Below, in pieces: positions 33,867 through 43,366 of a stretch of DNA of 64,000 bases. Position numbers and translations under genes: made by a program. This DNA comes from Lachnoanaerobaculum saburreum DSM 3986. Its GTDB lineage: Bacteria; Bacillota; Clostridia; Lachnospirales; Lachnospiraceae. The number at the start of each line of letters is the position of its first letter. The first letter of the stretch is position 1. The stretch spans positions 1,225,103-1,289,102 of the forward strand of contig NZ_GL622296.1 of NCBI RefSeq assembly GCF_000185385.1, read 5' to 3'. Under the pieces are notes generated by a model. It searched no databases. It saw only the letters and a program-made list of their open reading frames with translations, and had not been told where the DNA came from.

Positions 33867-34556
33867 ATGGGCAAAGTTCTTATAATTGAAGACGAAGTAA
33901 GCATAGCGGAGCTGGAGAGAGATTATTTAGAGATATCCGGCTTTGAAGTGGATATTTCAACTGACGGAAAAGAAGGACTTGAAAAAGCATTGAGTGAAGA
34001 TTATGATTTGGTACTGTTGGATTTGATGTTGCCCGGATTAGATGGATATGAAATATGCAGGCGTATAAGGGCGACTAAGGAAATACCTATAGTGATGGTC
34101 AGTGCAAAGAAGAATGATATTGACAAGATAAGAGGGCTTGGACTGGGTGCAGATGACTATATGACTAAGCCGTTTTCACCAAGTGAGCTTGTAGCCAGAG
34201 TGAAGGCTCATATAAACAGATATGACAGACTTGCAGGTGTTTCAGCCGCCAATAGGGATATTATTGAGGTCAGAGAACTCAAGATAGATTCAAGTTCAAG
34301 AAGAGTTTGGAGCTATGGCAAGGAAAGGACATTGACTGCAAAGGAATTTGATATATTGCGTTTTTTGGCGGAGCATCCGAACAAGGTATATGCTAAAGAA
34401 GATTTGTTTAAAGAGGTCTGGGGACTTGAGTCAATGGGTGATATCTCAACGGTTACAGTACATATCAAAAATATCAGAGAAAAAATAGAACTTGACAGCT
34501 CCAAGCCTCAATTTATAGAAACAATTTGGGGTGTCGGATACAGGTTTAGAGGCTGA
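33867..34556 (+). CDS. OmpR/PhoB family response regulator
   Basis: A 229-residue response regulator. The receiver domain (residues 1-117) has the acidic pair Glu8-Asp9, phospho-acceptor Asp52 (LLDLMLPG), a Ser in MVSAKK and Lys103 (MTKPF). The C-terminal winged helix (about 130-228) has the LTAKEFDILRFL and STVTVHIKNIREKIE motifs of the OmpR/PhoB group. Partner of the adjacent histidine kinase. Target promoters cannot be identified here. A strong terminator closes the metK-kinase-regulator unit. Confidence 0.95.
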   Translation: MGKVLIIEDEVSIAELERDYLEISGFEVDISTDGKEGLEKALSEDYDLVLLDLMLPGLDGYEICRRIRATKEIPIVMVSAKKNDIDKIRGLGLGADDYMTKPFSPSELVARVKAHINRYDRLAGVSAANRDIIEVRELKIDSSSRRVWSYGKERTLTAKEFDILRFLAEHPNKVYAKEDLFKEVWGLESMGDISTVTVHIKNIREKIELDSSKPQFIETIWGVGYRFRG

Positions 34557-34558
34557 TT

Positions 34559-34590
34559 AAAAAAGCTGACACTTTTGTGTCGGCTTTTTT
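34559..34590. terminator. Bidirectional terminator between the response regulator and azlD
   Basis: AAAAAAGCTGACAC and GTGTCGGCTTTTTT form a 14-bp stem (one G-T pair) with a TTTT loop. A and T runs on the two sides allow termination of both converging transcripts. Confidence 0.9.
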
Positions 34591-34891
34591 ATGCAATAAA
34601 ATATTCAATTACAAATACCAATGTACAGCATAGCAGTGCCACTTTAAAAAGATTTGCTCCATACCATGCGGCAATGATTCCTATAATAAAGCTTAGAAGT
34701 CCTGAAGTCTGTGACATAGTTGCATGCAATATGGCAGGGAAGGTCATTACAGACAGTGTGACATATGGTACATAGTATAAAAATGATCTGATAAATGTGT
34801 TTTTCAACTTTTTTCTTATAAGGATGAGCGGAAGCACTCTGATAAGATATGTTACTGCAAACATTATAAAGATATATATCCATTTATTCAT
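34589..34891 (-). CDS. azlD: Branched-chain amino acid transport protein AzlD
   Basis: A small hydrophobic protein of about 100 residues with four membrane segments and the AzlD pattern (TYLIRVLPLILIRKK at the N-terminus, a YVPYVTLSVMTFP segment, and AAWYGANLF). With AzlC it forms a LIV-E type exporter of branched-chain amino acids or their analogues. I prefer the Met at 34891, with GGAG 6 bp before it; Met codons at 34894 and 34903 are alternatives. It overlaps the azlC stop. Stop codon TTA lies within the terminator. Confidence 0.85.
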   Translation of the reverse strand: MNKWIYIFIMFAVTYLIRVLPLILIRKKLKNTFIRSFLYYVPYVTLSVMTFPAILHATMSQTSGLLSFIIGIIAAWYGANLFKVALLCCTLVFVIEYFIA

Positions 34892-35606
34892 CATTATCTC
34901 CATTCTTTAGCGGAAAAAATATTGCTCCAATTGCAGATATTATAACAGTTAAAATTATTGTCTTTATTCCCTCCGATATATGGAAAAAATCAAAGGAAAA
35001 TATATAGCTAAGTACAAAGCTTATAATAACCAGTGAAAGTATTATCTTATCGGCCTTTGCGGCAGGAACTATTATAGCAATAAACATGCCGTAAAGTGCA
35101 ACACTGAATGCCGATACCAATCGCATCGGTAATATATTTCCTGCTATGGCACCGAAGAAGGTACCGAAAGACCATGCCGGTGAGGCAACAAGCATTACTC
35201 CGAATGTGTAGTAGGGATTGATATCTCCGGGTCTTGCAATGGATACTGCAAAAACCTCATCAGTCAGCATATGTGCAATGATAAATATATGGTGAAGCGG
35301 TGTACCCTTTTTTATGCGTTGGCTCATTGCAATACTCATTAAAAGATATCTGGCATTTGCTATAAGTGTGATAACAGCTGTCTCTATATATGATGAGGAT
35401 ATGGCAATCATTGAAAATCCTGCATATTCTCCTGCCGAGGCATTGTTTAGAAAACTTGCAACAAGACCTTGAAATGCTGACAATCCTGATTTTGCAGCCA
35501 TTATACCGAGTGAAAAAGATACTGCAAAATACCCTAAGGCAATGGGTATGCCGTCTCTTATTCCGAGAAAGAAAATATTTTTATTTTTGCCAAACTTGTA
35601 TTCCAT
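34884..35606 (-). CDS. azlC: Branched-chain amino acid export permease AzlC
   Basis: A 240-residue integral membrane protein of the AzlC family, the large subunit of the AzlCD exporter. Family signs are an N-terminal GIRDGIPIALGYFAVSFSLG segment (residues 15-34), a small-residue AGEYAG loop near 58-63, NARYLLMSIA near 85-94 and HMLTDEVFA near 112-120. It is preceded by a GAAGG site and reads away from the Asp23 operon. Confidence 0.92.
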   Translation of the reverse strand: MEYKFGKNKNIFFLGIRDGIPIALGYFAVSFSLGIMAAKSGLSAFQGLVASFLNNASAGEYAGFSMIAISSSYIETAVITLIANARYLLMSIAMSQRIKKGTPLHHIFIIAHMLTDEVFAVSIARPGDINPYYTFGVMLVASPAWSFGTFFGAIAGNILPMRLVSAFSVALYGMFIAIIVPAAKADKIILSLVIISFVLSYIFSFDFFHISEGIKTIILTVIISAIGAIFFPLKNGDNDE

Positions 35607-35724
35607 AAAAAACCTTCTAAAAAAATGATGTTTCTGATGCTTCTATTGTACTACAAAATGTACTACAAAAAACATATTGTTGAATAAAAATTTTTAAACG
35701 GTGAGGTCAGGCTAAAAGCTTGCA

Positions 35725-35753
35725 TTGTCTTTATCATAAAAAAATGGTATTAT
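35725..35753 (+). promoter_or_regulatory. Promoter for the Asp23-fakA operon
   Basis: TTGTCT (35725-35730), a 17-bp spacer and TATTAT (35748-35753). It would give a leader of about 130 nt. The interval also holds a TGTACTACAAAA-type direct repeat at about 35647-35667 nearer to azlC. Confidence 0.6.
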
Positions 35754-35759
35754 TAAGTA

Positions 35760-35852
35760 TCCGAGACGGGGCATATAGCGGCAGGTTTCGGACTTTGGAT
35801 TATAGATAAACTACGAAATATTTATTCTTTCATAGTTAGGTGGCAGTGCCAC
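35760..35852 (+). other. Structured leader before Asp23
   Basis: The leader contains an 8-bp stem (TCCGAGAC at 35760-35767 with GTTTCGGA at 35785-35792, one G-T pair) with a 17-nt purine-rich loop, and a second hairpin GTGGC-AGT-GCCAC at 35840-35852. Neither is followed by a T run. I do not recognise a known riboswitch class. A cis-acting RNA element is possible. Confidence 0.4.
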
Positions 35853-35892
35853 AAAAATAAATGACTTTAGACAAATATGATTGGAGGGTTAT

Positions 35893-36252
35893 ATGAATAA
35901 AGGGCAAATCAATACAAATCTTGGTCAAATAAGCATAAATCCGGATGTTATAGCATTCTATATCGGAATGCAGGCTGTTGAGTGCTTCGGCATAGTAGGT
36001 ATGGCGGCAGTTTCAGTGACGGACGGTATTGCAAGGCTCCTTAAAAGGGAGAGTATGACAAAGGGCATCAGTGTAAAGATAGAGGACAATAAGCTTATTT
36101 TGGATTTTCATATCATAGTTGCATATGGTCTAAGTATCAGTGCAGTAACTCAAAATCTGATAGAAACCATAAAATATAAAGCGGAAAATTTCACCGGAAT
36201 GGAAGTAAAGAAAATAAATATATTCGTAGAAGGCGTACGAATAATAGACTAA
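35893..36252 (+). CDS. Asp23/Gls24 family envelope stress protein
   Basis: A 119-residue Asp23/Gls24 family protein (YloU-like). It has the ISINPDVIAFYIGMQAVECFG start, a VSVTDGIARLL segment and the DFHIIVAYGLSI strand typical of the family. Members are membrane-associated and linked to cell-envelope homeostasis. ATG 35893 follows TTGGAGGG; an in-frame TTG 12 bp earlier overlaps that site and is less likely. It is followed 11 bp later by the fatty acid kinase gene, the conserved Firmicutes pairing. Confidence 0.9.
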   Translation: MNKGQINTNLGQISINPDVIAFYIGMQAVECFGIVGMAAVSVTDGIARLLKRESMTKGISVKIEDNKLILDFHIIVAYGLSISAVTQNLIETIKYKAENFTGMEVKKINIFVEGVRIID

Positions 36253-36263
36253 GGAGGGTATTT

Positions 36264-37916
36264 GTGAGCATAGAGCAGATTGATGCACAATCACTAAGAA
36301 GTGCTTTTATAACCGGAGCCAAAAGCTTGGAAGCTAAAAAAGAGTGGATAAATGAACTGAATGTTTTTCCGGTTCCTGACGGAGATACCGGTACCAATAT
36401 GACGATGACTATAATGTCGGCAGCCAAAAACTTGGCGGCTGAGGAGAGTGATGATATAGCTGAATTGTGTAGGGCTATAGCACAGGGTTCACTTCGCGGA
36501 GCCAGAGGAAACTCAGGTGTTATACTTTCACAGCTCTTTAGAGGAGCGGCAAAGATTTTAAAAGAAGCACAGGTGATAGATGTGTTTGAGCTTGCACTTG
36601 CTTTTGATAAGGCAAGTGAGACGGCATATAAGGCTGTAATGAAGCCGAAGGAAGGTACAATCCTTACAGTAGCAAAGGCTATGGGAGATAAGGCACTTGA
36701 AATACATGAAAATTATAATGATATTATCCCTTTTTTAGAGGAAGTATTAAAATGCGGTGATGAAACTCTTAAGAAAACCCCTGAGATGCTTCCGGTGCTG
36801 AAAAAGGCCGGAGTGGTAGATTCAGGCGGACAGGGATTGATGGTTATATTACATGGAATGCTTGAGGGACTTAAGGGCAATGTGATAGAACTTGGAGATG
36901 TAGTACTTTCCACCAAGTCTGTAGCCGCAGACGGTGCTGCAAGAGAGGATATAGATACAGCAGATATTAAGTTCGGATACTGCACGGAGTTTATAGTAAA
37001 TTTGAAAAAAGAATTTACAGATAAGGATGAAAAAGAGTTCAAAAACTTTCTGACATCTATTGGAGATTCTTTAGTATGTGTAGCTGATGATGAAGTGGTA
37101 AAGGTACATGTCCATACAAATGACCCCGGACTTGCTATTCAAAAAGGACTTTCATTTGGTGAGCTTACCAACTTAAAGATTGACAATATGCGTGAAGAGC
37201 ATAGGGAAAGAGTTATAAAAGGTGTAGATAAAATCCTCAAGGAGCAGAACAGGAAAAAGAAAATGGGAGTTATCAGTGTAAGTGCGGGCAGCGGACTTGC
37301 CTCTATTTTCAAAGAGATAGGTGTTGATATAGTGGTGGAAGGCGGCCAAACTATGAATCCCAGTACTGAGGATATTATAGAAGCTGTTGACAAACTGAAT
37401 GCTGAGACTATATATATTTTACCGAATAACAAAAATATTATATTGGCGGCTGAACAGGCGGCAAAATTAGAGGAGGGCAAAAAGGTTGTGGTAATCCCTA
37501 CAAAGACTGTTCCACAGGGTATAACTGCAATGATCAGCCTGTCTGAGGACAGAAGTATTGAAGAGAATCTTGAGAATGCAAAAGAAGAGATTGCCGATGT
37601 GAAGTCCGCACAGATTACTTATGCTGTAAGAAATACCACTATTGATGATGTGGAGATACATGAAAATGATGTTATGGCACTTGGAGACGGCGGTATTATA
37701 GGTGTGGATAAGAGTATAGATTCTGCGGTAGATAAGGCACTGTCAAGCATGGTAGATGATTCAAGTGAGCTTGTAAGTCTGTACTATGGTGCTGATGTGA
37801 GTGAGGAAGATGCGGCTAAACTTTGTGATGAGTTGGCAGGTAAGTATCCTAAGCTTGAGTTTGAGTTACATAACGGCGGACAGCCGGTTTATTATTATTT
37901 TATATCTGTAGAATAA
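36264..37916 (+). CDS. fakA: Fatty acid kinase catalytic subunit FakA (DAK2 domain, YloV-like)
   Basis: The 550-residue protein has an N-terminal DhaL/DAK2 kinase domain (about residues 10-200) with the nucleotide site FPVPDGDTGTNM and SLRGARGNSGVILSQ, a middle domain (about 215-320) with KVHVHTNDPG, and a C-terminal DegV/FakB-like domain from about 335. This is the FakA layout; FakA phosphorylates FakB-bound fatty acids for membrane lipid synthesis. No FakB gene is in the window. The start is GTG 36264 after AAGGAGGG. Confidence 0.9.
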   Translation: MSIEQIDAQSLRSAFITGAKSLEAKKEWINELNVFPVPDGDTGTNMTMTIMSAAKNLAAEESDDIAELCRAIAQGSLRGARGNSGVILSQLFRGAAKILKEAQVIDVFELALAFDKASETAYKAVMKPKEGTILTVAKAMGDKALEIHENYNDIIPFLEEVLKCGDETLKKTPEMLPVLKKAGVVDSGGQGLMVILHGMLEGLKGNVIELGDVVLSTKSVAADGAAREDIDTADIKFGYCTEFIVNLKKEFTDKDEKEFKNFLTSIGDSLVCVADDEVVKVHVHTNDPGLAIQKGLSFGELTNLKIDNMREEHRERVIKGVDKILKEQNRKKKMGVISVSAGSGLASIFKEIGVDIVVEGGQTMNPSTEDIIEAVDKLNAETIYILPNNKNIILAAEQAAKLEEGKKVVVIPTKTVPQGITAMISLSEDRSIEENLENAKEEIADVKSAQITYAVRNTTIDDVEIHENDVMALGDGGIIGVDKSIDSAVDKALSSMVDDSSELVSLYYGADVSEEDAAKLCDELAGKYPKLEFELHNGGQPVYYYFISVE

Positions 37917-37924
37917 TTATTTAT

Positions 37925-37960
37925 AACTAGGTCATCAAATCTTTATTTGATGACCTAGTT
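37925..37960 (+). terminator. 16-bp perfect stem-loop between fakA and recG
   Basis: The arms 37925-37940 and 37945-37960 are perfectly complementary with a 4-nt loop. It begins 9 bp after the fakA stop and ends 21 bp before recG. No T run follows, so it may be a processing or stabilising element instead of a terminator. Confidence 0.45.
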
Positions 37961-37981
37961 AAAACTTTGTTAGGAGATGTT

Positions 37982-40045
37982 ATGCCTGATATATCTGTAA
38001 AAAATATAAAAGGTGTAGGAGCAAAAACAGCACAATATTTGGATAAACTTGGCATAAGGACTGTAAATGATCTTTTAAAACATTATCCTGTAAGGTATTT
38101 GGAATATAAGCCTCCTACAAAAATTTCTGATATAAAAAAGGATGATAATAGGGATGAAGATGTAGTAATCAAAGCAACTGTTACAAAGAGTCCGGCATTT
38201 GTCGGCAGTAATAAAAAAGTACTGACCACAAAGCTTACAGATTATATAGATGTAATAGATGTGATTTGGTACAACTCCGCATACCTCAGTGTAACTTTGA
38301 GGCAGGGAGAAAGTTATATCTTTGTCGGGAAGATGTCAAGAAGAAGCAAAAACACATTGGAACATCCCGCTATTTATACTGTAGAAGAATATGAAAAAAA
38401 GATAGGAGGCTATAAGCCGGTCTATGGTCTTACGGCAGGTATCAGCAATAATACTATGGAAAAGCTTATAAAGGTTGCATTTGAATATATTCCCAAGATG
38501 GACTTTAAAGAGTATTTGCCGCAGTATATAATAAAGAAAAATTCATTGGCGGACAGAGAAAGTGCTGTAAGAAATATTCATTGTCCTATGAATAAAACAG
38601 CTCTTTTTGATGCAAAGAGGAGATTGTCATTTGATGATTTTTTTAGATTTTTATATGGTATAAGACTTCTAAAGGATAAGAGGTTAAGGATAAAGACAAA
38701 GAATATAATAGCCGATGATAAGAATACATTAGATGAGATAAAATCCGTTTTGCCGTTTAAGCTGACTGCCTCACAGGATGATGTAATAGAAGAGATTTTA
38801 CATGATATGTCAAGCGGTATTGTTACAAACAGGCTTTTACAAGGAGATGTCGGCTCGGGAAAGACTGTAGTCGCACTGATTTGTCTGTATATGGCGGTAA
38901 AGTCGGGATTTCAAGGTGTGGTTATGGTGCCTACCGAAGTCTTGGCAAAGCAACATTTTAAGTCTATGTTTGATATACTGAGTAAGTTGGATAAACCTCC
39001 TAATCTTGGTATACTTACAGGTTCTATGACCAAGAAGGAACATTTGCTGATGTATGAAAAAATAGAGAGTGGTGAAATAGATATTCTTATAGGTACACAT
39101 GCCCTGTTGGTTGAAAATGTAAAGTTTAAAAATCTCGGACTTGTGGTAACTGATGAGCAGCATCGTTTCGGAGTAAGACAAAGAAGCACACTTTCAGGAA
39201 AAGGAGAGAATGTTCATGTAATTGTAATGTCCGCCACACCGATACCCAGAACACTTGCAATTATACTGTACGGTGATCTTGATATTTCTACAATAGAGTC
39301 AAAGCCTGTAGGCAGACTGCCTGTAAAAAATGCTGTAATCACAGAAAAAGACAGAGAAAAAGCCTATAGGCATATCTTACTTGAGGTAAAAAAAGGACAT
39401 CAGGCATATATTATATGTCCGATGGTTGAAGATAGTGAAAATATAGAGGCGGAAAATGTGCTTGACTATGGTAAGAAAATAGCAGATAAATTTTCACAAA
39501 ATTGTAAGGTGGAAGTATTGCATGGGCAAATGCATCAGAAAGAAAAAGATGATATAATGTTACGGTATATAAATAAAGAGATAGATATCTTGGTAGCTAC
39601 AACTGTAATAGAGGTAGGAGTGGATGTTCCAAATGCTACTGTAATTATGATTGAAAATGCTGAGAGATTCGGACTTGCAACATTACATCAGCTTAGAGGC
39701 AGAGTCGGAAGAAGTGCATTGCAGTCGTATGCAATATTTGTGAGGACTTCAAACTCTAAATTGGCAAAGAAAAGACTGGAGATTATAGGAAATTCAAACG
39801 ACGGATTTTATATTGCTTCCAAAGATTTGGCTTTGCGAGGGCCGGGGGAGCTTTTCGGTTTGGCACAGAGTGGAGAGCCGGATTTCGGTATTGCGGATAT
39901 ATATAATGATAATGATGTATTTGATATGGCGAAAGAGGCGGCAGATATGATACAATGTGACAATATAGGGGATTATGAGAGAAAAAGGCTTGAGAGGGAG
40001 ATAGATAGCTATATGGATTTACATTATAAAAAGTTGGCGCTTTGA
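37982..40045 (+). CDS. recG: ATP-dependent DNA helicase RecG
   Basis: RecG remodels stalled replication forks and Holliday junctions. About 687 residues: the N-terminal wedge with an OB fold (about 50-150), then SF2 helicase domains with Walker A GDVGSGKT (about 282-289), a DEQH box (VVTDEQHRFGVRQR), a SATPIPRT motif, and the C-terminal QLRGRVGR motif VI. ATG 37982 was chosen since TAGGAG precedes it; an in-frame TTG at 37967 is unlikely. It follows fakA as in other Firmicutes. Confidence 0.96.
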   Translation: MPDISVKNIKGVGAKTAQYLDKLGIRTVNDLLKHYPVRYLEYKPPTKISDIKKDDNRDEDVVIKATVTKSPAFVGSNKKVLTTKLTDYIDVIDVIWYNSAYLSVTLRQGESYIFVGKMSRRSKNTLEHPAIYTVEEYEKKIGGYKPVYGLTAGISNNTMEKLIKVAFEYIPKMDFKEYLPQYIIKKNSLADRESAVRNIHCPMNKTALFDAKRRLSFDDFFRFLYGIRLLKDKRLRIKTKNIIADDKNTLDEIKSVLPFKLTASQDDVIEEILHDMSSGIVTNRLLQGDVGSGKTVVALICLYMAVKSGFQGVVMVPTEVLAKQHFKSMFDILSKLDKPPNLGILTGSMTKKEHLLMYEKIESGEIDILIGTHALLVENVKFKNLGLVVTDEQHRFGVRQRSTLSGKGENVHVIVMSATPIPRTLAIILYGDLDISTIESKPVGRLPVKNAVITEKDREKAYRHILLEVKKGHQAYIICPMVEDSENIEAENVLDYGKKIADKFSQNCKVEVLHGQMHQKEKDDIMLRYINKEIDILVATTVIEVGVDVPNATVIMIENAERFGLATLHQLRGRVGRSALQSYAIFVRTSNSKLAKKRLEIIGNSNDGFYIASKDLALRGPGELFGLAQSGEPDFGIADIYNDNDVFDMAKEAADMIQCDNIGDYERKRLEREIDSYMDLHYKKLAL

Positions 40046-40055
40046 TAGGAGTAGT

Positions 40056-41642
40056 ATGTCTGAGAATAAAGAACAACCAAGAAAAAGAGGTAAAAAAGAA
40101 AAAAAGAGAATGAATAAAGTTGCTCTTGGAATTATAGTTGCCGGTATTGTAGCGGTGGTAGGTGCTTACAGTGTGAAAGCCAACACATATAGAACAAGAT
40201 TTTTTCCACATACCGTCATCAACGGTATAGATGCATCTGAGAAAACTGTAGACGAAGTGCGTCAGGTGATGTCAAATCAGATTGATAATTTTGAGAGCAC
40301 CATAAAATCAAGAGGTAATAATGATGAGATAATCAAGGGAAGTGATGTAGGACTTGCATTTGTAAAGGATAATTCACTTGAGGATTTGTTAAAAGAGCAA
40401 AACAGCATGGCATGGATTGCGGAAGTAAACGGCAAAAGAGATTTAAAGATAAAGTCCTCATTTACTGTGGATCCTGATAAGTTTGAAAACACCGTGTCAA
40501 AGCTTAAGGCACTTGACGAGTCTAAATTTGAAAGGCCTGTGGATGCAAGGATTTCAGATTTTGTTCCGGGGTCAGGCTACTCTATAATACCTGAGGTGGA
40601 GGGTAATGCAATAGATATTGCCAAGGCCAAGGAGTATATAAAGAGTCAGCTGATTACTCTTAACAGTGATATAAATCTTGATTATGAAGATAATGATTTA
40701 TATGAGAAACCGGCAAAGAGAGCTGATGATCCTACTTTGAATACGGCACTGAATAATTTGAATAAGTATATTTCCGCCAGAATCTCATATGATAAGTTGA
40801 ATGTATTAAACGGTGATACTATACATAACTGGCTAAGTGTAAACAGTGACGGTTCTGTAAGTATATCAGATGAAGGTGTAGCTTCATTTGTAAAAAAGGT
40901 ATCAAATGCATATAATACAGTAGGTAAGCCTAAGACTTTAAAGACCTCATACGGTCCGACAGTTACCATAACAGGCGGTTCATATGGTTGGAAGGTAAAT
41001 GTAGAGAAAGAAAAAGCCGCTATCAAGTCGCTGATACAGGCAGGGGAGACTGCAAAGAGAGAACCTGAGTATTCAAGAAAGGCGGCTTCACATGGTGAAA
41101 ATGACTATGGAAATTCATATGTAGAAGTGAATCTTACCGCACAACATATGATTTTGATAAAGAACGGATCAAAGGTGCTTGAAAGTGATTTTGTATCCGG
41201 AAATATTTCTAAGAATTGGACCACACCTCCGGGAGCATTTCCGCTTACATACAGAACAAGGAATGCTACACTAAAGGGTGAGGGATACTCGACACCGGTT
41301 AATTATTGGATGCCGTTTAATGGTGGAATAGGTTTCCATGATGCACCATGGAGAAGTGCCTTTGGAGGACAGATATATAAGACTTCAGGTTCACATGGTT
41401 GTATCAACTTGCCGCCTTCCGTTGCAAAGCAGCTTTTTGACTATATAGATGCCGGATTTCCTGTGCTTTGCTATAACTTGACTGAAGCTACTACAGCTCC
41501 CGCACCTACAGAAACTACAGCTGCGAGCAGCGGTGAGACTAAGGCAAGTGTGGAAACCAAAGCTACCGAGGCAACTGTTGAGCCTATCAGTGAGAGTGTA
41601 AATCCGCCAAGTGATAAACAAACGGTTGAGATAGAGCAGTAG
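40056..41642 (+). CDS. L,D-transpeptidase (YkuD) with peptidoglycan-binding domain
   Basis: A 528-residue envelope protein. A lysine-rich cytoplasmic tail is followed by one membrane helix (about residues 23-43). The extracellular region has a PG-binding type 4 domain with the INGIDASEKTVDEV motif (about 55-320) and a YkuD catalytic domain (about 353-480) whose motif is HDAPWRS plus SHGCINLPP with the active-site cysteine. A low-complexity Thr/Glu/Ser tail follows. It would make 3-3 cross-links in peptidoglycan or attach proteins. It starts 10 bp after recG and ends one base before rsmD. Confidence 0.92.
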   Translation: MSENKEQPRKRGKKEKKRMNKVALGIIVAGIVAVVGAYSVKANTYRTRFFPHTVINGIDASEKTVDEVRQVMSNQIDNFESTIKSRGNNDEIIKGSDVGLAFVKDNSLEDLLKEQNSMAWIAEVNGKRDLKIKSSFTVDPDKFENTVSKLKALDESKFERPVDARISDFVPGSGYSIIPEVEGNAIDIAKAKEYIKSQLITLNSDINLDYEDNDLYEKPAKRADDPTLNTALNNLNKYISARISYDKLNVLNGDTIHNWLSVNSDGSVSISDEGVASFVKKVSNAYNTVGKPKTLKTSYGPTVTITGGSYGWKVNVEKEKAAIKSLIQAGETAKREPEYSRKAASHGENDYGNSYVEVNLTAQHMILIKNGSKVLESDFVSGNISKNWTTPPGAFPLTYRTRNATLKGEGYSTPVNYWMPFNGGIGFHDAPWRSAFGGQIYKTSGSHGCINLPPSVAKQLFDYIDAGFPVLCYNLTEATTAPAPTETTAASSGETKASVETKATEATVEPISESVNPPSDKQTVEIEQ

Positions 41643-41643
41643 T

Positions 41644-42198
41644 ATGAGAGTTATTTCAGGAATTGCCGGGAGTCTGATATTAAAGACACCAAAGGGCAAT
41701 TTTACCAGACCTACTACAGACAAGGTAAAGGAAACTCTTTTTAATATGATTGCAAATGACCTGTATGATGCCACTTTCCTTGATATGTTTGCAGGAAGTG
41801 GCGGTATAGGCATTGAGGCTCTTAGCAGAGGTGCAAAAAAGGCATACTTTTGTGATATTGACAGAGAGGCTGTTGAATGTATTAAGTACAATCTGTCACA
41901 TACCAAGCTTTCCGACAGAGCCGTTGTATTAAAAGGCGGTTTTGAAAGCAATCTTGAAAAGCTGAAGAGTCTTGGAGAGAAGTTTGATATTGTTTTTTTA
42001 GATCCGCCGTATCAAAAGGGATTTGAGGATAAATGTTTAGACATTTTATTAAATTCTACATTGATTGATGAGTATACATTGATTATAATTGAAGAAGATT
42101 TTAAGACTGATACAGCCCATTTGGAAAAGGATTGGGATATAATTAAGGTCAAAGAGTATAAGTCTAATAAACATATTTTTATACATAAGCGAGGGTGA
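41644..42198 (+). CDS. rsmD: 16S rRNA (guanine966-N2)-methyltransferase RsmD
   Basis: A 184-residue methyltransferase. It has the N-terminal RVISGIAG strand, the [14 protein letters not shown] segment, SAM motif [20 protein letters not shown] and the catalytic DPPY near residues 120-123. It methylates G966 of 16S rRNA. It is adjacent to coaD (2 bp gap), a gene pair conserved across bacteria. Confidence 0.95.
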   Translation: MRVISGIAGSLILKTPKGNFTRPTTDKVKETLFNMIANDLYDATFLDMFAGSGGIGIEALSRGAKKAYFCDIDREAVECIKYNLSHTKLSDRAVVLKGGFESNLEKLKSLGEKFDIVFLDPPYQKGFEDKCLDILLNSTLIDEYTLIIIEEDFKTDTAHLEKDWDIIKVKEYKSNKHIFIHKRG

Positions 42199-42200
42199 CT

Positions 42201-42704
42201 ATGGCTAAAGCTATTTATCCGGGGAGTTTTGATCCTATTACGAATGGACATATTGATATTATTGAGAGATCTGCCAAGATGTTTGATAAGGTTATTGTCG
42301 GAGTACTTATCAACTCGGCAAAGGATCCCCTTTTTGCACCGGCTGAGAGAGTGGATATGATAAAGGGTGTAATAGGACATTTACCAAATGTAGAAGTGTT
42401 GGAATTTGACGGCTTATTGGTGGATTTTGCACATGAGCAAAAATGTAATATTTTGGTCAGGGGACTTAGAGTAATAACTGATTTTGAATATGAATTACAA
42501 TTGGCTCAGACTAATAAAATAATCGCACCGGACTTAGAGACTGTTTTCTTGAGCACAAACCTGAAGTATTCATATCTGAGTTCAAGCATCGTTAAGGAGA
42601 TAGCGGTATATGGTGGGGATATCAGTCATTTCGTAAGAGAAGATATAAGAGAAAAGGTTATGAAGAGACTGAGTGAAAAAGGTCTGAGGAGAAATAATGA
42701 GTAG
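42201..42704 (+). CDS. coaD: Phosphopantetheine adenylyltransferase CoaD
   Basis: CoaD carries out the penultimate step of coenzyme A synthesis, forming dephospho-CoA from phosphopantetheine and ATP. The 167-residue protein has the nucleotidyltransferase motif [13 protein letters not shown] at residues 7-19, an [15 protein letters not shown] segment near 83-97, and a YLSSSIVKE motif (about 122-130). ATG 42201 was chosen over GTG 42195, which overlaps rsmD. The stop overlaps the next gene by 8 bp. Confidence 0.96.
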   Translation: MAKAIYPGSFDPITNGHIDIIERSAKMFDKVIVGVLINSAKDPLFAPAERVDMIKGVIGHLPNVEVLEFDGLLVDFAHEQKCNILVRGLRVITDFEYELQLAQTNKIIAPDLETVFLSTNLKYSYLSSSIVKEIAVYGGDISHFVREDIREKVMKRLSEKGLRRNNE

Positions 42705-43365
42705 AATCGAACAGGTAATAACAGAGATAGAGGAATTTGTAGACAAGTGTAAAACTGTCGCATTGTCCAACTCGATAATAAAGGTAAACAAAGAAGAGTT
42801 TATTGCACTGTTAAATGAGCTTAGGCAGGAAATACCTGAGGAAGTTACGCAGTCACAAAAGATTATCAGCAATAAAGACAGTATACTGCTGGATGCAAAG
42901 AACAAGGCTGAAAAGACTATGCTTGATGCCAATTTGCAAAGCAATTCTATAAAAGATGATGCCAAAAGAAAGGCTGATGCTATAATTATCAGCGCAAAAA
43001 AAGAGTCGGAGACTATTATGCAGGAAGCCAATAAGCTTAAGTCTCAGCTTGTCAATGAAAATCAAGTTATGCAGGCGGCATATGCAGAATCGGACAGAAT
43101 AATAGCATATGCGAGGATGGATGCCGATAAGATAGTCTATGAGGCCAATGCGGAAGCAAATGAAATCAGAAAATCATCTATAAAATACGCAGATGAACTT
43201 TTGCAAAGCATTCAAGAGATTATTTCAGGAACAATGGTGGACGGTCAAAATAAATTTAATCAGTATTTGAATTCATTGCAGTATTATACAGAAGAGATTG
43301 GAAAGAATAGACAGGAGCTTGCAACCAGTATTGTTCCTGTAGATCCGAATTCACAGGAACAATAA
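42697..43365 (+). CDS. Coiled-coil protein following coaD
   Basis: A 222-residue soluble, highly helical protein. Residues about 45-175 are an alanine- and charge-rich coiled coil with repeated AxxEAxxI-type heptads, similar to H-subunit-like or DivIVA-like coiled coils. I see no catalytic motif. Clostridial relatives sit after coaD and carry vague ATPase annotations, which nothing in this sequence supports. It overlaps coaD by 8 bp and is closed by a terminator. A scaffold or cell-division role is inference only. Confidence 0.65.
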   Translation: MSRIEQVITEIEEFVDKCKTVALSNSIIKVNKEEFIALLNELRQEIPEEVTQSQKIISNKDSILLDAKNKAEKTMLDANLQSNSIKDDAKRKADAIIISAKKESETIMQEANKLKSQLVNENQVMQAAYAESDRIIAYARMDADKIVYEANAEANEIRKSSIKYADELLQSIQEIISGTMVDGQNKFNQYLNSLQYYTEEIGKNRQELATSIVPVDPNSQEQ

Positions 43366-43366
43366 T

